The notes beneath the pieces were generated by a model, which worked only from the letters and a program-made list of their open reading frames with translations, had not been told where the DNA came from and did no database searches. Both the position numbers and the translations under genes were made by a program. Below, one piece after another: positions 7,857-15,675 of a DNA stretch of 64,000 bases (the stretch's first letter is position 1; every line of letters begins with the position of its first letter). Origin of the DNA: Nitrospira defluvii (lineage in GTDB: Bacteria; Nitrospirota; Nitrospiria; Nitrospirales; Nitrospiraceae); NCBI GenBank assembly GCA_000196815.1, contig FP929003.1, positions 3,805,501-3,869,500 of the forward strand, in the 5' to 3' direction.

Positions 7857-8741
7857 CTATGGTTTCACGATCAACACAGGACAGGTCGCTAACTGGGCCA
7901 CGGCGCGCGACACACTCCCGAGCGCCACCGCTTTCACTCCCGTAAACCCACGTGCGCCGATGACCAACAAATCCGCCTCATCTCGCCGGGCTGCGCGAAC
8001 GATGGCCTCGGCCTGATGGCCGGCCAGCACCACAGTACGGATGTTCCCCGGTACCCCCTTCAAGACCTCCACGGTATCGGCAATGGCCTTCCGCGCCACC
8101 GCCCGCCTGCTGCGCAACAAATCGACTCGCATAGTACGGCTTTCGTCGTGCTGGAACCGGTCGAGCACCGCTTGCGCCGCCCCGAGCGGACGCACGACGC
8201 AGACCACGACAATCTCACGCACACCCGTAAGATCCCTGACGAGGCCGGCAGCACGCAGGGCATCGGGCGACCCGTCGGTCGCGAGCAGCACCCGTAACCC
8301 GAGTCCCGGCGTCACCTTGCCGGGCACCAGCATCAGCGAACAGGGCGCATAGGCCAGCAGCCGTTGCGACACGCTGCCGAAGGCAAACCCCGCCGCCTGG
8401 TAGAACCCTCGCATACCTGACACCACCATATCCGGCCGATGCTCTTGAATGACATGCAAAATCTCCTGACTCGGCACTCCCTCGCGCAGGATCACGTCGA
8501 CCGTCTCAAAAGACTGCGCCAACAGCGCCCGGGCCCGATCCAGCAACGCCTCTACCATCGCTCCCTGTTGCTGACGCACAAGTTGTTGTCCTTTGGCGCC
8601 CGCCGTTTCCGGCACCGCCAGAGGTTCGAGCACATGCAGCACGGTCACGACCGTGTCCTTCGGATGGGGAAATGTCCGCATCCATCCGATGAGGCGTTCC
8701 GAAAACTCGGATTCATCAAGAGCGATCAACCATCGCATCAT
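7857..8741 (-). CDS. Tandem universal stress protein (two UspA domains)
   Basis: The protein has 294 residues starting at the ATG at 8741, five bases after AGAGGGG. Two UspA folds follow each other, about residues 1-140 and 150-294. The second has the ATP-binding pattern GARGFTGVKAVALGSVSRAV (G-x2-G-x9-G-S). The first has a variant of the same pattern (SGMRGFYQAAGFAFGSVSQ), so nucleotide binding there is less sure. It is one of three double-domain Usp genes in this window (also 28606-29463 and 54579-55556). The role is probably stress adaptation. Confidence 0.9.
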   Translation of the reverse strand: MMRWLIALDESEFSERLIGWMRTFPHPKDTVVTVLHVLEPLAVPETAGAKGQQLVRQQQGAMVEALLDRARALLAQSFETVDVILREGVPSQEILHVIQEHRPDMVVSGMRGFYQAAGFAFGSVSQRLLAYAPCSLMLVPGKVTPGLGLRVLLATDGSPDALRAAGLVRDLTGVREIVVVCVVRPLGAAQAVLDRFQHDESRTMRVDLLRSRRAVARKAIADTVEVLKGVPGNIRTVVLAGHQAEAIVRAARRDEADLLVIGARGFTGVKAVALGSVSRAVAQLATCPVLIVKP

Positions 8742-9738
8742 CAGCACCCCTCTTGCACCGCTCGACCATGAACTGCCGCGATACTCCGCATTTGAAATAA
8801 GACAGCATAGGTTGTGCCAGGGTCGGGCCTGCCCACTGGCACCAACAGGTCACATCCGGGGATGAAGAACAGCGAGGAAACAAGGGGTTCGGGACCAGTG
8901 ATTGAATCGGACCTCCGGCCGTCTCCTCGCTGCTGCCCTATTCCGCTACAGCGCGCGGAATTGCATCTGTGGCCTGGCCCTCGGCGAAGCGAACAACTTG
9001 ACTGCCGGCGGATCGACGTTACCTATGAATTGAGCGGAGGCTTCGGTGAGAGGAACAGAGACGGATACCGAGGTCGAGTGCAGAGGTGGTGAGCAGGCCC
9101 GCAGGTGCCAAGCGGGAAGCCTGAAACCTCTCCAAGATCTCCACTGTTGCTGACAAGCTCTCTGACCCTGCCTCCGCCCTGCTTTTTTGCCTTTCTCAGG
9201 CTCTCAACCCCTTTAGCCCCTTAGAAGAAAATTAGAAGGCGTGGTGCTCTTGAGATCCGTCATGAATTTTCATGAAATGGCGGGACAGCGCTGAGCAAAG
9301 AATGATTGATAGAGTGGAGGAATCCAGCAGGTGAAATAAAAAAACGGCCCGCCCTTGTGTGGAGCACCGGAGCTGCCGACTGGCCGAGAAGAGTTCGACA
9401 ATCCTTCAGTGGCTGTACTAGCTGATCATCCCGCGCATCGACCTTTACAAGGACCGCATCGACGGCCGTGCCTACTGGCACCGAGAAACAATGCGCGTAC
9501 CGTGAACCCTCTCCCGCAACCGAGGCAGAAGCGATGCCCTACGCACGCTGGCTGCACAAGGGCGAGTCACACTCACACGAGGCTGCCGACCTCAAGAAGC
9601 TGTGCGCCTCCTTTCCCTTATTTATTACGTAAGCACGGAAACGCAGGAATCAACTGTATTGCTTCAGCTCGACCCGGCAGTCAGTGCAAGCTATCGACTA
9701 AAAGCAGAAGTCCACGGCCGACCGCCACCGTAAGGAGG
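8742..9738. other. Long stretch without a convincing gene
   Basis: About 1 kb between the Usp gene and the first cassette-type repeat. Short frames exist but none has a ribosome site with recognisable protein sequence. The part from about 9380 to 9640 translates in pieces that look like decayed coding sequence (for example PRIDLYKDRIDGRAYWH, and MPYARWLHKGESHSHEA near 9535), broken by stops. I read it as the eroded edge of the accessory island. TCATGAATTTTCATGA at 9261-9276 is a near-perfect palindrome. Confidence 0.5.
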
Positions 9739-9749
9739 GGTGTTATGCG

Positions 9750-9917
9750 GAGTGTTATGCCGATCCTCATAAGCACCCATGAGAAATGGTCCCACCGTCG
9801 CAACTCATTGAAACGACAACGGGCATGGCATATTCTTCACGAACAGTATTGGCATGTTATACGGACAGAACTGGCCAATCCGGCTCTTATGCGGATCCGC
9901 CTAAACATTGTTGGCCC
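9750..9917 (+). repeat. Small inverted-repeat element, copy 1
   Basis: About 165 bp, closely similar to 11522-11695. Near the left end is CCGATCCTCATAAGCACCC and near the right end GGCTCTTATGCGGATCCG, which are inverted copies of each other with a few mismatches. The right end runs into CTAAACATTGTTGGCC. It has no room for a transposase. It could be a MITE-like element or an attC of unusual length, since the end resembles GTTRRRY. Confidence 0.6.
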
Positions 9918-9933
9918 GCCCAAGGAGCGAGAG

Positions 9934-10533
9934 ATGATCGAGGAGTCGCCGACCCCGCAACACTGGAACTACTTTCTTGCGCTCGAATCGGATCTGTCCA
10001 CCCTCTCGCGATACCTCGAGCCCACGCAGGCGAACTTCGACGCCTATTCACTTGAGCTCGCGCGGCTGCTTTTCGCGGCAGCCTCGGAGGTTGACGTCGT
10101 CGCCAAGCAGCTATGTCGGCGGCTCAGCGCAGAGAGCAGCGCGGGCAGGATCAACGCCTATCGGGAGGAAATCACGCGTCACCATCCAGAGATCGCGAGC
10201 GCCCAAGTCTCGATCCCCAAGTTTGGCTTGTCTTTCATTCCGTGGGAGTGCTGGGCCAGGAACGAGAATCCCATCTGGTGGACCGCGTACAACAAGGTCA
10301 AGCACGAGCGGCACGACCACTTCTCGAAGGCCAGTCTGAAGAATGCGCTCAATGCTGTTGGAGGTCTGTTTACACTCCTCCTCTTCCATTACAGCCAAGA
10401 AGCACGAGCCGGAGAGCTCAGTCCAGATCCGGTGCTCTTCAGAGTGGGACACCCGTTCCAAGTCGACAGGCTCGCCTGGGGGGCGCAAACATTCGTTTAT
10501 CAGCTGCCTCCCAAGCCTGTCGCCGCGTCGTAG
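9934..10533 (+). CDS. Hypothetical cassette-encoded protein
   Basis: The protein has 199 residues from the ATG at 9934, six bases after AAGGAG; the frame stays open upstream but that part crosses a repeat and looks non-coding. It is soluble, with no signal or membrane segment. Visible features are helical repeats such as LESDLSTLSRYLEPTQ and ELARLLFAAASEVDVVAKQL, then PWECWARNENPIWWTAYNKVKHERHDHF, rich in Trp, His and charge. The pattern YNKVKHxRxxHF recalls HEPN-like helical proteins, but this is a weak hint. An attC-like site starts 6 bp after the stop. Function unknown. Confidence 0.65.
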   Translation: MIEESPTPQHWNYFLALESDLSTLSRYLEPTQANFDAYSLELARLLFAAASEVDVVAKQLCRRLSAESSAGRINAYREEITRHHPEIASAQVSIPKFGLSFIPWECWARNENPIWWTAYNKVKHERHDHFSKASLKNALNAVGGLFTLLLFHYSQEARAGELSPDPVLFRVGHPFQVDRLAWGAQTFVYQLPPKPVAAS

Positions 10534-10539
10534 AGCGCG

Positions 10540-10695
10540 GGCTAACAAGGCAATGGAGCTGACCGGCCGCAGTCGGCGGTCCACCATGGGCTCGATCCGC
10601 CGGCCGCCGATCAAGGTTGTTTGCACGGCAGCGGCCGGCGGACGAGACTTTGCTGCAACACGGGCGGCCGGCAGCTCATCGCCGAGCCGTTAGGC
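10540..10695 (+). repeat. attC: attC-like recombination site 1
   Basis: The left end is GGCTAACAAGGCAATGGAGC and the right end GGCAGCTCATCGCCGAGC followed by GTTAGGC. The reverse complement of the right arm matches the left arm with small gaps, giving the imperfect hairpin expected of an attC. The length of about 155 bp is at the long end for attC, with further GC-rich complementary stretches inside. It directly follows the hypothetical cassette gene. Confidence 0.7.
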
Positions 10696-10711
10696 GGTAG
10701 CAAACCATCGA

Positions 10712-10740
10712 TTGACACGCGTCACGTGACGAACTACACT
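10712..10740 (+). promoter_or_regulatory. Promoter of the HigBA cassette
   Basis: TTGACA at 10712-10717 and TACACT at 10735-10740 are exactly 17 bp apart, a strong sigma-70 match. The spacer holds the perfect palindrome GTCACGTGAC (10721-10730), a likely operator for the antitoxin. Transcription would begin near the toxin ATG at 10747, so the message would be nearly leaderless. A private promoter is usual for toxin-antitoxin cassettes. Confidence 0.65.
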
Positions 10741-10746
10741 TGACGC

Positions 10747-11028
10747 ATGATCAAGACATTTGCGGATCGACGCACCCAGGAACTGTACGCCACAGGCAAT
10801 GCCAAGCGGTTTCCGACGGATGTTGCCAAACGGGCTGCGCGCAAGTTGGAGTACGTCGACTTGGCTACGCGGCTGGATGATCTGAAAGTTCCGCCGGGCA
10901 ATCGCCTTCATGCACTGGAAGGCGACCGAAAGGGACAACATTCGATCTCGATCAATGACCAGTGGCGCATCTGCTTCCGGTTTGTGGCCGGCGATGCCTA
11001 TGATGTCGAAGTTTGTGATTACCACTGA
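10747..11028 (+). CDS. higB: HigB-like toxin (RelE/ParE superfamily)
   Basis: The protein has 93 residues and matches the HigB plasmid-maintenance killer family along its length: MIKTFADRRTQELY, AARKLEYVDLAT, LDDLKVPPGNRLHALEGDR and the C-terminal SISINDQWRICFRF-x-DVEVCDYH. Such toxins cut mRNA on the ribosome. No Shine-Dalgarno is visible, in keeping with a near-leaderless message from the promoter at 10712-10740. The antitoxin gene follows 14 bp after the stop (toxin first, as is typical for HigBA). Confidence 0.92.
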   Translation: MIKTFADRRTQELYATGNAKRFPTDVAKRAARKLEYVDLATRLDDLKVPPGNRLHALEGDRKGQHSISINDQWRICFRFVAGDAYDVEVCDYH

Positions 11029-11042
11029 ATGAGGTGAGAAAG

Positions 11043-11357
11043 ATGAGCATTCCGAACACAACCAAGAGCAAGCGACGGCCTACCCATCCGGGCGAGATGC
11101 TGCGTGAAGACTTTTTGCCGGATTATGGACTGACCGTTTCCGGTTTGGCTGAAGCCGTGGGTGTCTCGCGGCAGTCGATTAATGAGGTGCTGCGAGAGCG
11201 CCGGAGTGTCAGTCCGGAAATGGCTCTGCGGCTTGGACGCCTGTTTGGCAATTCTCCAGAATTCTGGCTGAACGCCCAACGGGCTGTGGATCTGTGGGAT
11301 GCCTCGGAGGCAATTAAGAAAGATATGGCGCGTATCAAGCCGCTCAATGCCGCATAA
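11043..11357 (+). CDS. higA: HigA-like antitoxin (XRE-type)
   Basis: The protein has 104 residues from the ATG at 11043 (GAGGTGA upstream; an in-frame GTG at 11034 is possible). It carries the HigA signature HPGEMLREDFLPDYGLT followed by a helix-turn-helix (LAEAVGVSRQSINEVLRERR) and the usual LRLGRLFGNSPEFWLNAQ. HigA neutralises HigB and represses the pair. The TAA stop lies inside the left end of attC-like site 2, so gene and recombination site overlap, a compact arrangement typical of cassettes. Confidence 0.93.
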   Translation: MSIPNTTKSKRRPTHPGEMLREDFLPDYGLTVSGLAEAVGVSRQSINEVLRERRSVSPEMALRLGRLFGNSPEFWLNAQRAVDLWDASEAIKKDMARIKPLNAA

Positions 11358-11412
11358 CAAGCCCATCCAGCCGACGCCAAAAGGCGGCGCGGCCGATGGG
11401 CAGCGTTAATGC
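11352..11412 (+). repeat. attC: attC-like recombination site 2 (61 bp)
   Basis: GCATAACAAGCCCATCC at the left and GGCCGATGGGC then GTTAATGC at the right are nearly complementary around a centre of GCCAAAAGGC. The 61-bp length is that of the classic '59-base element'. The end motifs deviate by one base from RYYYAAC and GTTRRRY. Confidence 0.75.
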
Positions 11413-11510
11413 GACATGGCTGAGGACCGCTTTATGGCGGTTCGATCTCGGCGCCGAACTTCCGCTCCTGGCCGATGGCAGTCCTCGACCCAAACCCGAA
11501 GTCCACGACC
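11413..11510 (+). repeat. Post-attC repeat block, copy 1
   Basis: About 90 bp beginning near ATGGCTGAGGACCGCTTTAT, again after attC-like site 3 at 12347-12440. Both copies follow GTTAATGC directly and share the segments GACCGCTTTATG, CTGAACTTCCGCTC or its variant, and GGCC. The following bases GAAGTCCACGACCGACCGC recur at about 9705-9725. No coding capacity is seen. Confidence 0.55.
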
Positions 11511-11521
11511 GACCGCTATCA

Positions 11522-11695
11522 GAAGAGGGGGCTTACACCGATCCGCATAAGAACCCGTTATAAATGGTCCCACCGTCGCAACTCGTTGAACAAGCGTAAA
11601 CTATGGCGTATTGTTCACGAACCGTAGTGGCGTCTTATACGGACAGAAAATGGCAGATCCGGCTCTTATGCGGATCGGTCTAAACATTGTTAGGC
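11522..11695 (+). repeat. Small inverted-repeat element, copy 2
   Basis: Second copy of the element at 9750-9917. ACCGATCCGCATAAGAACCC at the left matches the inverted GGCTCTTATGCGGATCGG at the right. The interior shares long identical stretches with copy 1 (ATGGTCCCACCGTCGCAACT, GGCTCTTATGCGGATC). It ends in CTAAACATTGTTAGGC, which has a canonical GTTRRRY end. The VOC gene starts 36 bp further on. Confidence 0.65.
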
Positions 11696-11730
11696 CGCTT
11701 CGGTACGCAAAGAAACCACAGGAGCCCAAC

Positions 11731-12231
11731 ATGACAAAGCCAGTGATTGCTCCAGCGTTCTGCCAAGTTGCCTGGGTCGTCCGAGACCTTGCGGCCGCCG
11801 AGAAGTTCTTCGTTGAAACGATGGGAATCAGCCGCTTCATGCACATGGACAACCTCGCCGCAAAGGACACCGAGGGCACGTATCTCGGGAAGCCCGGGAA
11901 CTGGGTCTGCAACCTTCACATCGCCTACGCAGGAGACACCCAGATCGAACTGATCCAGCCTGTCTCGGGGGCCAGCATGTACCAGGAGTCACTTGATCGA
12001 CATGGTGATGCCGTTCAGCACGTGGCGTACTGGCTGGATGATGCGGACTATGATGCTGCGGCCGCTCACCTGGAGTCCTCGGGCTATCCCCAGATTCAGA
12101 GCTTCCGGTTGCCCATCTTACGTGTCGGCTACTACGACACTCGGCGGGTTATTGGCGTCGTAACCGAGATTGTCGGTTCCACCGAAGCAGGCCATGAGCT
12201 CCGGCGCAATCTGAAGGCGGGTAAATTTTGA
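11731..12231 (+). CDS. VOC (glyoxalase/dioxygenase fold) family protein
   Basis: The protein has 166 residues from the ATG at 11731 (GGAG seven bases upstream); the open frame before it crosses the inverted-repeat element and is not used. It shows the paired beta-alpha-beta-beta-beta pattern of the vicinal oxygen chelate fold: FCQVAWVVRDLAAAEKFFVE with LHIAYAGDTQIELIQP, then VQHVAYWLDDADYDAAAAHL ending in GVVTEIV. His and Glu at strand ends (IELI, VQHVAYW, VTEIV) are candidate metal ligands. Substrate cannot be told. It is the gene of the third cassette. Confidence 0.8.
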   Translation: MTKPVIAPAFCQVAWVVRDLAAAEKFFVETMGISRFMHMDNLAAKDTEGTYLGKPGNWVCNLHIAYAGDTQIELIQPVSGASMYQESLDRHGDAVQHVAYWLDDADYDAAAAHLESSGYPQIQSFRLPILRVGYYDTRRVIGVVTEIVGSTEAGHELRRNLKAGKF

Positions 12232-12249
12232 GGAGGGTGTCGGACAGCG

Positions 12250-12346
12250 GTCTAACAAGCCGCTCCAGCCGACGAGCGGCGCGAGGTATAGCGGTTTTGT
12301 GAAGGTCGCGTTCGCCGCTCGCGGCTGAGCGGCAGGTCGTTAATGC
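12250..12346 (+). repeat. attC: attC-like recombination site 3
   Basis: GTCTAACAAGCCGCTCCAGC at the left (a full RYYYAAC match) pairs with GCGGCTGAGCGGCAGGTC then GTTAATGC at the right. Inner arms GACGAGCGGCGCGA and CGCCGCTCGC are complementary as well. Length 97 bp. It begins 18 bp after the VOC stop codon. Confidence 0.75.
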
Positions 12347-12440
12347 AACAGGGCTGAAGACCGCTTTATGTCGGTGCGACCTCGACGCTGAACTTCCGCT
12401 CTTGGCCGGGAGCGGTCTTTCGAGGCCCGAGTTCATCTGG
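12347..12440 (+). repeat. Post-attC repeat block, copy 2
   Basis: Resembles 11413-11510 base for base over most of its length (for example GACCGCTTTATG and GCTGAACTTCCGCTCTTGG). It marks the right end of the recognisable island; malic enzyme follows on the opposite strand. Confidence 0.55.
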
Positions 12441-12531
12441 CGTGGTCTGTCCGTTTAAGTACCGATGAATACCACTCAACCCTGCGCCTAGTCCTGCACG
12501 ACCATCGCGGTTCCCGCCTCCACCCCTCTTA

Positions 12532-13878
12532 TCACTCCCTTGCTGCCGGCGGCGCGACGATCAGCCCCTCCCGCAGCAACACACGCATCGCCTCATGGGA
12601 AGAACGGATCTTCGATTCCGCCAGAATGTGGACCTGATCGCGTGTCCTGGCCACCCTCGCCAGTCCCTGCTCCTGCGCCTTGGTCGCCGTCGCCACCGCC
12701 AGACACATCGGCACCTGCCATTCCTCCATCGTCGGCAGAATACTGTCCTCATGGATCCCGCGCTCCCGGGCGCACAGAGCCAGTTCATGGGCCGCTGCGA
12801 TCGCCATCTCATCGGTAATTGCCCGCGCCCGCACGTCGAGCACGCCTCGAAAAATGCCGGGGAACACGAGGGAGTTATTCACCTGATTGGGAAAGTCGCT
12901 ACGGCCTGTGGCGACGATCCGCGCGCCGGCCTCTTTCGCGTCCCAGGGCCAGATCTCCGGAACCGGATTGGCGCAGGCGAACACGATGGCATCCCTGGCC
13001 ATGCTCTTCACCCATTCCGGTTTTATGATCCCGCCGGCGGAAAAGGCCACACAGACATCCGCTCCCAGCAACGCTTCGGCAATGCCGCCGCGCAAACCGG
13101 CTGGATTGGTGCGTAGACACACGTTCCACTGTTCGCCGAACGCAGGATTCTGTTCGTACTCCCGCCGGTGAGTTCCGAGGATGCCTCCCGCATCGCAGGC
13201 CACAATCCGAGCAGGATCGGCCCCGCAGACGGTGAGAAATCGATACGCCGGCACGTTCGCCGCACCCATGCCGATCATGGCGATCCGAACCTGTCCCATC
13301 TGTTTCCCGACCACGTGGAGCGCATTGATCAGACCGGCCAGGAGCACCGTTCCGGTTCCTTGCTGATCGTCGTGCCAGACCGGGATCGGGCAGTCGTCCT
13401 GCAGTTCGCGGAGAATCCTGAAACACTTCGGCATCGCGATATCTTCCAGATTGATCGCGCCGAACGAGGGCGTCAGCAGCCGAACCGTTCGAATCAATTC
13501 GTCCGGATCTTTTGTGTTGAGGCACACCGGCACCGCGTCCACCCCGCCCATATATTTAAAGAGCAGCGCCTTCCCTTCCATCACGGGAAGTCCCGCTTCC
13601 GGCCCGATGTCGCCCAGCCCGAGCACTCTGGTGCCGTCCGACACGATGGCGATCGTGTTCCCCTTGTTCGTGTAGTCGTACACAAGTTCACGATCGGCCT
13701 GGATCGCTTTGCAGGGAGCCGCCACCCCCGGGGTATACCACACCGAAAAATCTTCCAGACTCCGGATCGCGCACTTCGGCAACGTCTGCATCTTTCCCTT
13801 GTAGTACGCATGCAGCCGCAAGGCCTCCTCCGCCGGTTTCGCGGCCTTTGCCAACAACTCGGCTTTCTCCGTCATCAT
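12532..13878 (-). CDS. maeB: NAD(P)-dependent malic enzyme
   Basis: The protein has 448 residues and follows the bacterial malic enzyme pattern: YTPGVAAPCKAI with the catalytic Tyr, DGTRVLGLGDIGPEAGLPVM, EDIAMPKCF, the WHDDQQGTGTV metal region, a Rossmann motif (IAMIGMGAANV) and ANPVPEIWP with ATGRSDFPNQVNN. It converts malate to pyruvate and CO2 with NAD(P). The length fits the short form, without a phosphotransacetylase-like tail. GGAGGG precedes the start. Making pyruvate and NADPH would feed the pyruvate dehydrogenase and POR enzymes encoded further along. Confidence 0.93.
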   Translation of the reverse strand: MMTEKAELLAKAAKPAEEALRLHAYYKGKMQTLPKCAIRSLEDFSVWYTPGVAAPCKAIQADRELVYDYTNKGNTIAIVSDGTRVLGLGDIGPEAGLPVMEGKALLFKYMGGVDAVPVCLNTKDPDELIRTVRLLTPSFGAINLEDIAMPKCFRILRELQDDCPIPVWHDDQQGTGTVLLAGLINALHVVGKQMGQVRIAMIGMGAANVPAYRFLTVCGADPARIVACDAGGILGTHRREYEQNPAFGEQWNVCLRTNPAGLRGGIAEALLGADVCVAFSAGGIIKPEWVKSMARDAIVFACANPVPEIWPWDAKEAGARIVATGRSDFPNQVNNSLVFPGIFRGVLDVRARAITDEMAIAAAHELALCARERGIHEDSILPTMEEWQVPMCLAVATATKAQEQGLARVARTRDQVHILAESKIRSSHEAMRVLLREGLIVAPPAARE

Positions 13879-13944
13879 GGCCCTCCCTCCGACATCGAAC
13901 GCATCACAGGATCGGCACCGGGTAACCCGTCTCCTATACCGGCA

Positions 13945-15675
13945 TCAAGCTTTCATGGTCGGCTTCAGCAGCTTCCTCAATTCCGCGTACGACCTCGTGT
14001 TCAGCACATCGGACTTTTCAAGCCATCCCCGCCTGGCCTGCCCGATGCCGAAGCGCGCATTCTCCAGATCCAGCATGCTGTGTGCATCCGTATTCACCGC
14101 CAGCAACACGCCTTCCTCTCTCGCCATCCGGCAATGAATGTCCGTCAGGTCCAGTCGTTCGGGGTGGGCGTTGACTTCAAGAAAGCACCGGCGCTCGCGC
14201 GCCTTCCGGATGATGCGAAGCATGTCCACATCATAGGGCTCGCGCCGGCCGATCAGGCGCCCGCTGGGGTGGGCCAGGATGGAGAAGTGAGGATGATCCA
14301 TCGCCTTCATGATGCGCTCTGTCTGCTTTTGCTTGGAGAGGGTGAACCGACTATGGACCGCGGCGACCACCAGATCCAGCCGACCGAGCACATTGTCCGG
14401 CAGATCCAGATTTCCATCCTCTAAAATATCGACCTCGATACCCTTGAGAATCGTGATCCCTGACAGGGTGGCATTCAGTCGATCGATGTCTTCCATCTGC
14501 TGCAGCAACCTGGTCGAGTCGAGACCCTTGGCCATCGTCAACCGGCGGGAATGGTCCGTGATGGCGAAATATTGCAATCCGCGCAACCGGGCGGCCTCTG
14601 CCATTTCCTGCAGACTGTGTCGGCCGTCGGTCGCCCTCGTGTGAGCATGGAGATCGCCCTTCAGATCGTGCAGGTCCACGAGGTGCGGCAGTCGCCCGGC
14701 CTTCGCCGCCTCGATCTCTCCCCGCCCCTCTCTCAATTCCGGTGGAATCCAGGGCAGGCCGAGGGCGGCGTAGACCGATTCCTCCGTCTCTCCGGCGACA
14801 CGCGTGTCTCCACGAAACAGGCCATATTCATTCAGCTTCAAGCCGCGCTGTTGAGCCAGTTGCCGGAGCACGACGTTATGCGATTTACTGCCGGTAAAAT
14901 AGAGGAGCGCCGCTCCGTAACTTTCTTGCGGCACGACTCTGAGATCCACCTGCAAACCGCTCTGAAGGCGGACACTGGCCTTCGTTTCGCCATGGGCCAG
15001 CACGTCGCGCACTTCCTGATAGGCCACAAACCGATCCGTGACGGGGCGGCCCGCAGGAGCCACAGCCAGAATATCCAGATCGCCGATGGTTTCCAGTCCA
15101 CGACGATAACTCCCTGCCGCCATGACACGGCCGACCCCTGACAATTGCTCCAGGTAGGCCACCAGAGCCTCGGCATAGGGAATCGCCACGGCCCGCTTCA
15201 CCCGTGGGGCTTCCGCAAGACGCGCTGCCAATGCCGCGAGAATGTGCTGCTCGGTTTTCTCCCCGAATCCCGCTAAGGTCCGGACCCGGCCCTCCTGCGC
15301 CGCCTTCTGCAATTCGGACGGGCTACGGATCTTCAACTCCTGCGTGAGCGTCTTCACTCGCTTGGGCCCGAGCCCTGGGATGCGGAGCAACTCCGTCACC
15401 GTCGCCGGCACCCGCTTGCGCTGTGCCTCTATGGCGGCCGCGGTTCCTGTTGAGAGAATTTCTTTGATCTTTCCCGCCAGATCGTCGCCGATCCCCGGAA
15501 GGCCGGTCAGATCTTCGCCCTTCGCCACCATCTCCCCCACCTCGGCAGGAAGATCGCGAAGCGTTCTGGCGGCGAAACGATAGGCTCGGACCCGGAAAGG
15601 ATTGGCGCCTTCGATCTCCAGCAGGTCCGCCATTTCCTCGAAGGCTGTCGCGACCTCGGCGTTACGCACTGTCAT
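13945..15675 (-). CDS. polX: DNA polymerase X with PHP domain
   Basis: The protein has 576 residues from the ATG at 15675; longer open frame upstream is ignored because the PolX N-terminus (MTVRNAEVATAFEEMADLLE) begins there. Order: helix-hairpin-helix 8-kDa region with LPGIGDDLAGKI and IPGLGPKRV; nucleotidyltransferase palm with GSYRRGLETIGDLDILAVAP carrying the two catalytic Asp; then a PHP domain from about residue 335 (GDLHAHTRATDGRHS, ITDHS, LVVAAVHS, NTDAHS) with the metal-binding His. Bacterial PolX fills gaps in base excision repair and has a PHP exonuclease. Confidence 0.93.
   Translation of the reverse strand: MTVRNAEVATAFEEMADLLEIEGANPFRVRAYRFAARTLRDLPAEVGEMVAKGEDLTGLPGIGDDLAGKIKEILSTGTAAAIEAQRKRVPATVTELLRIPGLGPKRVKTLTQELKIRSPSELQKAAQEGRVRTLAGFGEKTEQHILAALAARLAEAPRVKRAVAIPYAEALVAYLEQLSGVGRVMAAGSYRRGLETIGDLDILAVAPAGRPVTDRFVAYQEVRDVLAHGETKASVRLQSGLQVDLRVVPQESYGAALLYFTGSKSHNVVLRQLAQQRGLKLNEYGLFRGDTRVAGETEESVYAALGLPWIPPELREGRGEIEAAKAGRLPHLVDLHDLKGDLHAHTRATDGRHSLQEMAEAARLRGLQYFAITDHSRRLTMAKGLDSTRLLQQMEDIDRLNATLSGITILKGIEVDILEDGNLDLPDNVLGRLDLVVAAVHSRFTLSKQKQTERIMKAMDHPHFSILAHPSGRLIGRREPYDVDMLRIIRKARERRCFLEVNAHPERLDLTDIHCRMAREEGVLLAVNTDAHSMLDLENARFGIGQARRGWLEKSDVLNTRSYAELRKLLKPTMKA

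Larger units (their letters stand above)
9739..12440 (+). mobile_element. Cassette array without integrase (CALIN-like island)
   Basis: Three sites with the layout of integron attC elements (10540-10695, 11352-11412, 12250-12346) each follow the end of a plus-strand gene: a hypothetical protein, a HigBA pair and a VOC protein. The sites have TAAC at the left end, GTTAGGC or GTTAATG at the right end and imperfectly complementary arms. Gene content (a toxin-antitoxin pair and unrelated small genes all in one orientation) is typical of cassettes. No integrase gene is visible in the window. Repeated blocks and two copies of a small inverted-repeat element lie between the cassettes. Confidence 0.7.

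Noticed and set aside
9355-9933. N-terminal extension of the hypothetical cassette protein
   Set aside because: The frame is open, but the DNA includes the inverted-repeat element, has no ribosome site, and the peptide looks random; a good ribosome site is at 9934.
9739-12440. Prophage or insertion sequence as the source of the island
   Set aside because: No transposase, integrase or phage structural gene is present, and the attC-like sites explain the layout better.
13168-14424. Plus-strand open frame of 418 codons
   Set aside because: It is antisense to malic enzyme and polX, whose motifs are clear; composition is that of a shadow frame.
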